Assembly: GCF_017562075.2 (NCBI RefSeq)
Contig: NW_024427623.1
Span: 1 to 64,000, forward strand
Direction of reading: 5' to 3'
Origin: Anopheles merus
Lineage: Eukaryota > Arthropoda > Insecta > Diptera > Culicidae
DNA length: 64,000 nucleotides
Both the position numbers and the translations under genes were made by a program. The number at the start of each line of letters is the position of its first letter. Within the stretch, counting starts at the first letter, position 1. Below, in pieces: positions 48,957-61,900 of this stretch. Under the pieces are notes generated by a model. That model saw only the letters and a list, made by a program, of their open reading frames with translations, made no database searches and was not told the origin of the DNA.

Positions 48957-49250
48957 ATGGGTCATAGTGCACTATATACGCATGCTAAAATTGATAGGTT
49001 TTCCCGAGTAAAATGCATTCAGAGCCCATTTACAAGACTACCGTGAGTTTAATCGTAGAACCCATGTGCGGCTTTAGAAGACCGCTTCAAGTCTTAATCG
49101 TAGAACATGGTTACCCATTTGCGGCTTTGAAATTTTGACGAAAATGCAAGGTCAACCATTATCGTTCTTATATCATTGAGGCTTCTTGAATAACCAAACC
49201 AAAGCCCTGGAACACAATAATAAGGATCTTGGCGATGAAAAAGTCTCAAA
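48957..49250. repeat. Rearranged short monomer (294 bp)
   Basis: This unit is 69 bp short. It has a small TC loss near 49040. After GACCGCTTCAA (ending 49090) the order is scrambled: fragments with GTCTTAATCGT, AGAACATGGTTAC, CCATTTG and CGGCTTT follow before normal sequence resumes at GAAATTTTGACG (~49128). Pieces normally upstream (AGAAC, CGGCTTT) appear out of order, so more than a simple deletion occurred. Confidence 0.85.
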
Positions 49251-52200
49251 ATGGGTCATAGTGCACTATATACGCATGCTAAAATTGATAGGTTTTCCCG
49301 AGTAAAATGCATTCAGAGCCCATTTACAAGACTATCCGTGAGTTTAATCGTAGAACCCATGTGCGGCTTTAGAAGACCGCTTCAATACCTTTCCAAAACT
49401 GTCTTAATCGTCTCGCTAGGACACATGGTTACGAAGTTATGGCCATTTGAAGGAATGTCCAACTTTCCCATCCATCCATATGGCCATGGTTGAAATTTTG
49501 ACGAAAATGCAAGGTCAACCATTATCGTTCTTATATCATTGAGGCTTCTTGAATAACCAAACCAAAGCCCTGGAACACAATAATAAGGATCTTGGCGATG
49601 AAAAAGTCTCAAAATGGGTCATAGTGCACTATATACGCATGCTAAAATTGATAGGTTTTCCCGAGTAAAATGCATTCAGAGCCCATTTACAAGACTATCC
49701 GTGAGTTTAATCGTAGAACCCATGTGCGGCTTTAGAAGACCGCTTCAATACCTTTCCAAAACTGTCTTAATCGTCTCGCTAGGACACATGGTTACGAAGT
49801 TATGGCCATTTGAAGGAATGTCCAACTTTCCCATCCATCCATATGGCCATGGTTGAAATTTTGACGAAAATGCAAGGTCAACCATTATCGTTCTTATATC
49901 ATTGAGGCTTCTTGAATAACCAAACCAAAGCCCTGGAACACAATAATAAGGATCTTGGCGATGAAAAAGTCTCAAAATGGGTCATAGTGCACTATATACG
50001 CATGCTAAAATTGATAGGTTTTCCCGAGTAAAATGCATTCAGAGCCCATTTACAAGACTATCCGTGAGTTTAATCGTAGAACCCATGTGCGGCTTTAGAA
50101 GACCGCTTCAATACCTTTCCAAAACTGTCTTAATCGTCTCGCTAGGACACATGGTTACGAAGTTATGGCCATTTGAAGGAATGTCCAACTTTCCCATCCA
50201 TCCATATGGCCATGGTTGAAATTTTGACGAAAATGCAAGGTCAACCATTATCGTTCTTATATCATTGAGGCTTCTTGAATAACCAAACCAAAGCCCTGGA
50301 ACACAATAATAAGGATCTTGGCGATGAAAAAGTCTCAAAATGGGTCATAGTGCACTATATACGCATGCTAAAATTGATAGGTTTTCCCGAGTAAAATGCA
50401 TTCAGAGCCCATTTACAAGACTATCCGTGAGTTTAATCGTAGAACCCATGTGCGGCTTTAGAAGACCGCTTCAATACCTTTCCAAAACTGTCTTAATCGT
50501 CTCGCTAGGACACATGGTTACGAAGTTATGGCCATTTGAAGGAATGTCCAACTTTCCCATCCATCCATATGGCCATGGTTGAAATTTTGACGAAAATGCA
50601 AGGTCAACCATTATCGTTCTTATATCATTGAGGCTTCTTGAATAACCAAACCAAAGCCCTGGAACACAATAATAAGGATCTTGGCGATGAAAAAGTCTCA
50701 AAATGGGTCATAGTGCACTATATACGCATGCTAAAATTGATAGGTTTTCCCGAGTAAAATGCATTCAGAGCCCATTTACAAGACTATCCGTGAGTTTAAT
50801 CGTAGAACCCATGTGCGGCTTTAGAAGACCGCTTCAATACCTTTCCAAAACTGTCTTAATCGTCTCGCTAGGACACATGGTTACGAAGTTATGGCCATTT
50901 GAAGGAATGTCCAACTTTCCCATCCATCCATATGGCCATGGTTGAAATTTTGACGAAAATGCAAGGTCAACCATTATCGTTCTTATATCATTGAGGCTTC
51001 TTGAATAACCAAACCAAAGCCCTGGAACACAATAATAAGGATCTTGGCGATGAAAAAGTCTCAAAATGGGTCATAGTGCACTATATACGCATGCTAAAAT
51101 TGATAGGTTTTCCCGAGTAAAATGCATTCAGAGCCCATTTACAAGACTATCCGTGAGTTTAATCGTAGAACCCATGTGCGGCTTTAGAAGACCGCTTCAA
51201 TACCTTTCCAAAACTGTCTTAATCGTCTCGCTAGGACACATGGTTACGAAGTTATGGCCATTTGAAGGAATGTCCAACTTTCCCATCCATCCATATGGCC
51301 ATGGTTGAAATTTTGACGAAAATGCAAGGTCAACCATTATCGTTCTTATATCATTGAGGCTTCTTGAATAACCAAACCAAAGCCCTGGAACACAATAATA
51401 AGGATCTTGGCGATGAAAAAGTCTCAAAATGGGTCATAGTGCACTATATACGCATGCTAAAATTGATAGGTTTTCCCGAGTAAAATGCATTCAGAGCCCA
51501 TTTACAAGACTATCCGTGAGTTTAATCGTAGAACCCATGTGCGGCTTTAGAAGACCGCTTCAATACCTTTCCAAAACTGTCTTAATCGTCTCGCTAGGAC
51601 ACATGGTTACGAAGTTATGGCCATTTGAAGGAATGTCCAACTTTCCCATCCATCCATATGGCCATGGTTGAAATTTTGACGAAAATGCAAGGTCAACCAT
51701 TATCGTTCTTATATCATTGAGGCTTCTTGAATAACCAAACCAAAGCCCTGGAACACAATAATAAGGATCTTGGCGATGAAAAAGTCTCAAAATGGGTCAT
51801 AGTGCACTATATACGCATGCTAAAATTGATAGGTTTTCCCGAGTAAAATGCATTCAGAGCCCATTTACAAGACTATCCGTGAGTTTAATCGTAGAACCCA
51901 TGTGCGGCTTTAGAAGACCGCTTCAATACCTTTCCAAAACTGTCTTAATCGTCTCGCTAGGACACATGGTTACGAAGTTATGGCCATTTGAAGGAATGTC
52001 CAACTTTCCCATCCATCCATATGGCCATGGTTGAAATTTTGACGAAAATGCAAGGTCAACCATTATCGTTCTTATATCATTGAGGCTTCTTGAATAACCA
52101 AACCAAAGCCCTGGAACACAATAATAAGGATCTTGGCGATGAAAAAGTCTCAAAATGGGTCATAGTGCACTATATACGCATGCTAAAATTGATAGGTTTT

Positions 52201-55200
52201 CCCGAGTAAAATGCATTCAGAGCCCATTTACAAGACTATCCGTGAGTTTAATCGTAGAACCCATGTGCGGCTTTAGAAGACCGCTTCAATACCTTTCCAA
52301 AACTGTCTTAATCGTCTCGCTAGGACACATGGTTACGAAGTTATGGCCATTTGAAGGAATGTCCAACTTTCCCATCCATCCATATGGCCATGGTTGAAAT
52401 TTTGACGAAAATGCAAGGTCAACCATTATCGTTCTTATATCATTGAGGCTTCTTGAATAACCAAACCAAAGCCCTGGAACACAATAATAAGGATCTTGGC
52501 GATGAAAAAGTCTCAAAATGGGTCATAGTGCACTATATACGCATGCTAAAATTGATAGGTTTTCCCGAGTAAAATGCATTCAGAGCCCATTTACAAGACT
52601 ATCCGTGAGTTTAATCGTAGAACCCATGTGCGGCTTTAGAAGACCGCTTCAATACCTTTCCAAAACTGTCTTAATCGTCTCGCTAGGACACATGGTTACG
52701 AAGTTATGGCCATTTGAAGGAATGTCCAACTTTCCCATCCATCCATATGGCCATGGTTGAAATTTTGACGAAAATGCAAGGTCAACCATTATCGTTCTTA
52801 TATCATTGAGGCTTCTTGAATAACCAAACCAAAGCCCTGGAACACAATAATAAGGATCTTGGCGATGAAAAAGTCTCAAAATGGGTCATAGTGCACTATA
52901 TACGCATGCTAAAATTGATAGGTTTTCCCGAGTAAAATGCATTCAGAGCCCATTTACAAGACTATCCGTGAGTTTAATCGTAGAACCCATGTGCGGCTTT
53001 AGAAGACCGCTTCAATACCTTTCCAAAACTGTCTTAATCGTCTCGCTAGGACACATGGTTACGAAGTTATGGCCATTTGAAGGAATGTCCAACTTTCCCA
53101 TCCATCCATATGGCCATGGTTGAAATTTTGACGAAAATGCAAGGTCAACCATTATCGTTCTTATATCATTGAGGCTTCTTGAATAACCAAACCAAAGCCC
53201 TGGAACACAATAATAAGGATCTTGGCGATGAAAAAGTCTCAAAATGGGTCATAGTGCACTATATACGCATGCTAAAATTGATAGGTTTTCCCGAGTAAAA
53301 TGCATTCAGAGCCCATTTACAAGACTATCCGTGAGTTTAATCGTAGAACCCATGTGCGGCTTTAGAAGACCGCTTCAATACCTTTCCAAAACTGTCTTAA
53401 TCGTCTCGCTAGGACACATGGTTACGAAGTTATGGCCATTTGAAGGAATGTCCAACTTTCCCATCCATCCATATGGCCATGGTTGAAATTTTGACGAAAA
53501 TGCAAGGTCAACCATTATCGTTCTTATATCATTGAGGCTTCTTGAATAACCAAACCAAAGCCCTGGAACACAATAATAAGGATCTTGGCGATGAAAAAGT
53601 CTCAAAATGGGTCATAGTGCACTATATACGCATGCTAAAATTGATAGGTTTTCCCGAGTAAAATGCATTCAGAGCCCATTTACAAGACTATCCGTGAGTT
53701 TAATCGTAGAACCCATGTGCGGCTTTAGAAGACCGCTTCAATACCTTTCCAAAACTGTCTTAATCGTCTCGCTAGGACACATGGTTACGAAGTTATGGCC
53801 ATTTGAAGGAATGTCCAACTTTCCCATCCATCCATATGGCCATGGTTGAAATTTTGACGAAAATGCAAGGTCAACCATTATCGTTCTTATATCATTGAGG
53901 CTTCTTGAATAACCAAACCAAAGCCCTGGAACACAATAATAAGGATCTTGGCGATGAAAAAGTCTCAAAATGGGTCATAGTGCACTATATACGCATGCTA
54001 AAATTGATAGGTTTTCCCGAGTAAAATGCATTCAGAGCCCATTTACAAGACTATCCGTGAGTTTAATCGTAGAACCCATGTGCGGCTTTAGAAGACCGCT
54101 TCAATACCTTTCCAAAACTGTCTTAATCGTCTCGCTAGGACACATGGTTACGAAGTTATGGCCATTTGAAGGAATGTCCAACTTTCCCATCCATCCATAT
54201 GGCCATGGTTGAAATTTTGACGAAAATGCAAGGTCAACCATTATCGTTCTTATATCATTGAGGCTTCTTGAATAACCAAACCAAAGCCCTGGAACACAAT
54301 AATAAGGATCTTGGCGATGAAAAAGTCTCAAAATGGGTCATAGTGCACTATATACGCATGCTAAAATTGATAGGTTTTCCCGAGTAAAATGCATTCAGAG
54401 CCCATTTACAAGACTATCCGTGAGTTTAATCGTAGAACCCATGTGCGGCTTTAGAAGACCGCTTCAATACCTTTCCAAAACTGTCTTAATCGTCTCGCTA
54501 GGACACATGGTTACGAAGTTATGGCCATTTGAAGGAATGTCCAACTTTCCCATCCATCCATATGGCCATGGTTGAAATTTTGACGAAAATGCAAGGTCAA
54601 CCATTATCGTTCTTATATCATTGAGGCTTCTTGAATAACCAAACCAAAGCCCTGGAACACAATAATAAGGATCTTGGCGATGAAAAAGTCTCAAAATGGG
54701 TCATAGTGCACTATATACGCATGCTAAAATTGATAGGTTTTCCCGAGTAAAATGCATTCAGAGCCCATTTACAAGACTATCCGTGAGTTTAATCGTAGAA
54801 CCCATGTGCGGCTTTAGAAGACCGCTTCAATACCTTTCCAAAACTGTCTTAATCGTCTCGCTAGGACACATGGTTACGAAGTTATGGCCATTTGAAGGAA
54901 TGTCCAACTTTCCCATCCATCCATATGGCCATGGTTGAAATTTTGACGAAAATGCAAGGTCAACCATTATCGTTCTTATATCATTGAGGCTTCTTGAATA
55001 ACCAAACCAAAGCCCTGGAACACAATAATAAGGATCTTGGCGATGAAAAAGTCTCAAAATGGGTCATAGTGCACTATATACGCATGCTAAAATTGATAGG
55101 TTTTCCCGAGTAAAATGCATTCAGAGCCCATTTACAAGACTATCCGTGAGTTTAATCGTAGAACCCATGTGCGGCTTTAGAAGACCGCTTCAATACCTTT

Positions 55201-55421
55201 CCAAAACTGTCTTAATCGTCTCGCTAGGACACATGGTTACGAAGTTATGGCCATTTGAAGGAATGTCCAACTTTCCCATCCATCCATATGGCCATGGTTG
55301 AAATTTTGACGAAAATGCAAGGTCAACCATTATCGTTCTTATATCATTGAGGCTTCTTGAATAACCAAACCAAAGCCCTGGAACACAATAATAAGGATCT
55401 TGGCGATGAAAAAGTCTCAAA

Positions 55422-55966
55422 ATGGGTCATAGTGCACTATATACGCATGCTAAAATTGATAGGTTTTCCCGAGTAAAATGCATTCAGAGGCCCATTTACA
55501 AGACTATCCGTGAGTTTAATCGTAGAACCCATGTGCGGCTTTAGAAGACCGCTTCAATACCTTTCCAAAAACTGTCTTAATCGTTCGCTAGGACACATGG
55601 TTACGAAGTTATGGCCATTTGAATATGCATGCTAAAATTGATAGGTTTTCCCGAGTAAAATGCATTCAGAGCCCATTTACAAGACTATCCGTGAGTTTAA
55701 TCGTAGAACCCATGTGCGGCTTTAGAAGACCGCTTCAATACCTTTCCAAAACTGTCTTAATCGTCTCGCTAGGACACATGGTTACGAAGTTATGGCCATT
55801 TGAAGGAATGTCCAACTTTCCCATCCATCCATATGGCCATGGTTGAAATTTTGACGAAAATGCAAGGTCAACCATTATCGTTCTTATATCATTGAGGCTT
55901 CTTGAATAACCAAACCAAAGCCCTGGAACACAATAATAAGGATCTTGGCGATGAAAAAGTCTCAAA
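55422..55966. repeat. Fused one-and-a-half monomer (545 bp)
   Basis: A unit runs normally to GCCATTTGAA (about 55623) and then jumps back to TATGCATGCTAAAATTG, the start of another unit, leaving about half a monomer (182 bp) extra. The truncated half has its own one-base changes: CAGAGGCCC near 55490, CCAAAAACTG near 55570, and TCGTTCGC near 55585. The join is consistent with unequal recombination or end joining, or with a misassembled read junction. Confidence 0.85.
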
Positions 55967-58900
55967 ATGGGTCATAGTGCACTATATACGCATGCTAAAA
56001 TTGATAGGTTTTCCCGAGTAAAATGCATTCAGAGCCCATTTACAAGACTATCCGTGAGTTTAATCGTAGAACCCATGTGCGGCTTTAGAAGACCGCTTCA
56101 ATACCTTTCCAAAACTGTCTTAATCGTCTCGCTAGGACACATGGTTACGAAGTTATGGCCATTTGAAGGAATGTCCAACTTTCCCATCCATCCATATGGC
56201 CATGGTTGAAATTTTGACGAAAATGCAAGGTCAACCATTATCGTTCTTATATCATTGAGGCTTCTTGAATAACCAAACCAAAGCCCTGGAACACAATAAT
56301 AAGGATCTTGGCGATGAAAAAGTCTCAAAATGGGTCATAGTGCACTATATACGCATGCTAAAATTGATAGGTTTTCCCGAGTAAAATGCATTCAGAGCCC
56401 ATTTACAAGACTATCCGTGAGTTTAATCGTAGAACCCATGTGCGGCTTTAGAAGACCGCTTCAATACCTTTCCAAAACTGTCTTAATCGTCTCGCTAGGA
56501 CACATGGTTACGAAGTTATGGCCATTTGAAGGAATGTCCAACTTTCCCATCCATCCATATGGCCATGGTTGAAATTTTGACGAAAATGCAAGGTCAACCA
56601 TTATCGTTCTTATATCATTGAGGCTTCTTGAATAACCAAACCAAAGCCCTGGAACACAATAATAAGGATCTTGGCGATGAAAAAGTCTCAAAATGGGTCA
56701 TAGTGCACTATATACGCATGCTAAAATTGATAGGTTTTCCCGAGTAAAATGCATTCAGAGCCCATTTACAAGACTATCCGTGAGTTTAATCGTAGAACCC
56801 ATGTGCGGCTTTAGAAGACCGCTTCAATACCTTTCCAAAACTGTCTTAATCGTCTCGCTAGGACACATGGTTACGAAGTTATGGCCATTTGAAGGAATGT
56901 CCAACTTTCCCATCCATCCATATGGCCATGGTTGAAATTTTGACGAAAATGCAAGGTCAACCATTATCGTTCTTATATCATTGAGGCTTCTTGAATAACC
57001 AAACCAAAGCCCTGGAACACAATAATAAGGATCTTGGCGATGAAAAAGTCTCAAAATGGGTCATAGTGCACTATATACGCATGCTAAAATTGATAGGTTT
57101 TCCCGAGTAAAATGCATTCAGAGCCCATTTACAAGACTATCCGTGAGTTTAATCGTAGAACCCATGTGCGGCTTTAGAAGACCGCTTCAATACCTTTCCA
57201 AAACTGTCTTAATCGTCTCGCTAGGACACATGGTTACGAAGTTATGGCCATTTGAAGGAATGTCCAACTTTCCCATCCATCCATATGGCCATGGTTGAAA
57301 TTTTGACGAAAATGCAAGGTCAACCATTATCGTTCTTATATCATTGAGGCTTCTTGAATAACCAAACCAAAGCCCTGGAACACAATAATAAGGATCTTGG
57401 CGATGAAAAAGTCTCAAAATGGGTCATAGTGCACTATATACGCATGCTAAAATTGATAGGTTTTCCCGAGTAAAATGCATTCAGAGCCCATTTACAAGAC
57501 TATCCGTGAGTTTAATCGTAGAACCCATGTGCGGCTTTAGAAGACCGCTTCAATACCTTTCCAAAACTGTCTTAATCGTCTCGCTAGGACACATGGTTAC
57601 GAAGTTATGGCCATTTGAAGGAATGTCCAACTTTCCCATCCATCCATATGGCCATGGTTGAAATTTTGACGAAAATGCAAGGTCAACCATTATCGTTCTT
57701 ATATCATTGAGGCTTCTTGAATAACCAAACCAAAGCCCTGGAACACAATAATAAGGATCTTGGCGATGAAAAAGTCTCAAAATGGGTCATAGTGCACTAT
57801 ATACGCATGCTAAAATTGATAGGTTTTCCCGAGTAAAATGCATTCAGAGCCCATTTACAAGACTATCCGTGAGTTTAATCGTAGAACCCATGTGCGGCTT
57901 TAGAAGACCGCTTCAATACCTTTCCAAAACTGTCTTAATCGTCTCGCTAGGACACATGGTTACGAAGTTATGGCCATTTGAAGGAATGTCCAACTTTCCC
58001 ATCCATCCATATGGCCATGGTTGAAATTTTGACGAAAATGCAAGGTCAACCATTATCGTTCTTATATCATTGAGGCTTCTTGAATAACCAAACCAAAGCC
58101 CTGGAACACAATAATAAGGATCTTGGCGATGAAAAAGTCTCAAAATGGGTCATAGTGCACTATATACGCATGCTAAAATTGATAGGTTTTCCCGAGTAAA
58201 ATGCATTCAGAGCCCATTTACAAGACTATCCGTGAGTTTAATCGTAGAACCCATGTGCGGCTTTAGAAGACCGCTTCAATACCTTTCCAAAACTGTCTTA
58301 ATCGTCTCGCTAGGACACATGGTTACGAAGTTATGGCCATTTGAAGGAATGTCCAACTTTCCCATCCATCCATATGGCCATGGTTGAAATTTTGACGAAA
58401 ATGCAAGGTCAACCATTATCGTTCTTATATCATTGAGGCTTCTTGAATAACCAAACCAAAGCCCTGGAACACAATAATAAGGATCTTGGCGATGAAAAAG
58501 TCTCAAAATGGGTCATAGTGCACTATATACGCATGCTAAAATTGATAGGTTTTCCCGAGTAAAATGCATTCAGAGCCCATTTACAAGACTATCCGTGAGT
58601 TTAATCGTAGAACCCATGTGCGGCTTTAGAAGACCGCTTCAATACCTTTCCAAAACTGTCTTAATCGTCTCGCTAGGACACATGGTTACGAAGTTATGGC
58701 CATTTGAAGGAATGTCCAACTTTCCCATCCATCCATATGGCCATGGTTGAAATTTTGACGAAAATGCAAGGTCAACCATTATCGTTCTTATATCATTGAG
58801 GCTTCTTGAATAACCAAACCAAAGCCCTGGAACACAATAATAAGGATCTTGGCGATGAAAAAGTCTCAAAATGGGTCATAGTGCACTATATACGCATGCT

Positions 58901-61900
58901 AAAATTGATAGGTTTTCCCGAGTAAAATGCATTCAGAGCCCATTTACAAGACTATCCGTGAGTTTAATCGTAGAACCCATGTGCGGCTTTAGAAGACCGC
59001 TTCAATACCTTTCCAAAACTGTCTTAATCGTCTCGCTAGGACACATGGTTACGAAGTTATGGCCATTTGAAGGAATGTCCAACTTTCCCATCCATCCATA
59101 TGGCCATGGTTGAAATTTTGACGAAAATGCAAGGTCAACCATTATCGTTCTTATATCATTGAGGCTTCTTGAATAACCAAACCAAAGCCCTGGAACACAA
59201 TAATAAGGATCTTGGCGATGAAAAAGTCTCAAAATGGGTCATAGTGCACTATATACGCATGCTAAAATTGATAGGTTTTCCCGAGTAAAATGCATTCAGA
59301 GCCCATTTACAAGACTATCCGTGAGTTTAATCGTAGAACCCATGTGCGGCTTTAGAAGACCGCTTCAATACCTTTCCAAAACTGTCTTAATCGTCTCGCT
59401 AGGACACATGGTTACGAAGTTATGGCCATTTGAAGGAATGTCCAACTTTCCCATCCATCCATATGGCCATGGTTGAAATTTTGACGAAAATGCAAGGTCA
59501 ACCATTATCGTTCTTATATCATTGAGGCTTCTTGAATAACCAAACCAAAGCCCTGGAACACAATAATAAGGATCTTGGCGATGAAAAAGTCTCAAAATGG
59601 GTCATAGTGCACTATATACGCATGCTAAAATTGATAGGTTTTCCCGAGTAAAATGCATTCAGAGCCCATTTACAAGACTATCCGTGAGTTTAATCGTAGA
59701 ACCCATGTGCGGCTTTAGAAGACCGCTTCAATACCTTTCCAAAACTGTCTTAATCGTCTCGCTAGGACACATGGTTACGAAGTTATGGCCATTTGAAGGA
59801 ATGTCCAACTTTCCCATCCATCCATATGGCCATGGTTGAAATTTTGACGAAAATGCAAGGTCAACCATTATCGTTCTTATATCATTGAGGCTTCTTGAAT
59901 AACCAAACCAAAGCCCTGGAACACAATAATAAGGATCTTGGCGATGAAAAAGTCTCAAAATGGGTCATAGTGCACTATATACGCATGCTAAAATTGATAG
60001 GTTTTCCCGAGTAAAATGCATTCAGAGCCATTTACAAGACTATCCGTGAGTTTAATCGTAGAACCCATGTGCGGCTTTAGAAGACCGCTTCAATACCTTT
60101 CCAAAACTGTCTTAATCGTCTCGCTAGGACACATGGTTACGAAGTTATGGCCATTTGAAGGAATGTCCAACTTTCCCATCCATCCATATGGCCATGGTTG
60201 AAATTTTGACGAAAATGCAAGGTCAACCATTATCGTTCTTATATCATTGAGGCTTCTTGAATAACCAAACCAAAGCCCTGGAACACAATAATAAGGATCT
60301 TGGCGATGAAAAAGTCTCAAAATGGGTCATAGTGCACTATATACGCATGCTAAAATTGATAGGTTTTCCCGAGTAAAATGCATTCAGAGCCCATTTACAA
60401 GACTATCCGTGAGTTTAATCGTAGAACCCATGTGCGGCTTTAGAAGACCGCTTCAATACCTTTCCAAAACTGTCTTAATCGTCTCGCTAGGACACATGGT
60501 TACGAAGTTATGGCCATTTGAAGGAATGTCCAACTTTCCCATCCATCCATATGGCCATGGTTGAAATTTTGACGAAAATGCAAGGTCAACCATTATCGTT
60601 CTTATATCATTGAGGCTTCTTGAATAACCAAACCAAAGCCCTGGAACACAATAATAAGGATCTTGGCGATGAAAAAGTCTCAAAATGGGTCATAGTGCAC
60701 TATATACGCATGCTAAAATTGATAGGTTTTCCCGAGTAAAATGCATTCAGAGCCCATTTACAAGACTATCCGTGAGTTTAATCGTAGAACCCATGTGCGG
60801 CTTTAGAAGACCGCTTCAATACCTTTCCAAAACTGTCTTAATCGTCTCGCTAGGACACATGGTTACGAAGTTATGGCCATTTGAAGGAATGTCCAACTTT
60901 CCCATCCATCCATATGGCCATGGTTGAAATTTTGACGAAAATGCAAGGTCAACCATTATCGTTCTTATATCATTGAGGCTTCTTGAATAACCAAACCAAA
61001 GCCCTGGAACACAATAATAAGGATCTTGGCGATGAAAAAGTCTCAAAATGGGTCATAGTGCACTATATACGCATGCTAAAATTGATAGGTTTTCCCGAGT
61101 AAAATGCATTCAGAGCCCATTTACAAGACTATCCGTGAGTTTAATCGTAGAACCCATGTGCGGCTTTAGAAGACCGCTTCAATACCTTTCCAAAACTGTC
61201 TTAATCGTCTCGCTAGGACACATGGTTACGAAGTTATGGCCATTTGAAGGAATGTCCAACTTTCCCATCCATCCATATGGCCATGGTTGAAATTTTGACG
61301 AAAATGCAAGGTCAACCATTATCGTTCTTATATCATTGAGGCTTCTTGAATAACCAAACCAAAGCCCTGGAACACAATAATAAGGATCTTGGCGATGAAA
61401 AAGTCTCAAAATGGGTCATAGTGCACTATATACGCATGCTAAAATTGATAGGTTTTCCCGAGTAAAATGCATTCAGAGCCCATTTACAAGACTATCCGTG
61501 AGTTTAATCGTAGAACCCATGTGCGGCTTTAGAAGACCGCTTCAATACCTTTCCAAAACTGTCTTAATCGTCTCGCTAGGACACATGGTTACGAAGTTAT
61601 GGCCATTTGAAGGAATGTCCAACTTTCCCATCCATCCATATGGCCATGGTTGAAATTTTGACGAAAATGCAAGGTCAACCATTATCGTTCTTATATCATT
61701 GAGGCTTCTTGAATAACCAAACCAAAGCCCTGGAACACAATAATAAGGATCTTGGCGATGAAAAAGTCTCAAAATGGGTCATAGTGCACTATATACGCAT
61801 GCTAAAATTGATAGGTTTTCCCGAGTAAAATGCATTCAGAGCCCATTTACAAGACTATCCGTGAGTTTAATCGTAGAACCCATGTGCGGCTTTAGAAGAC

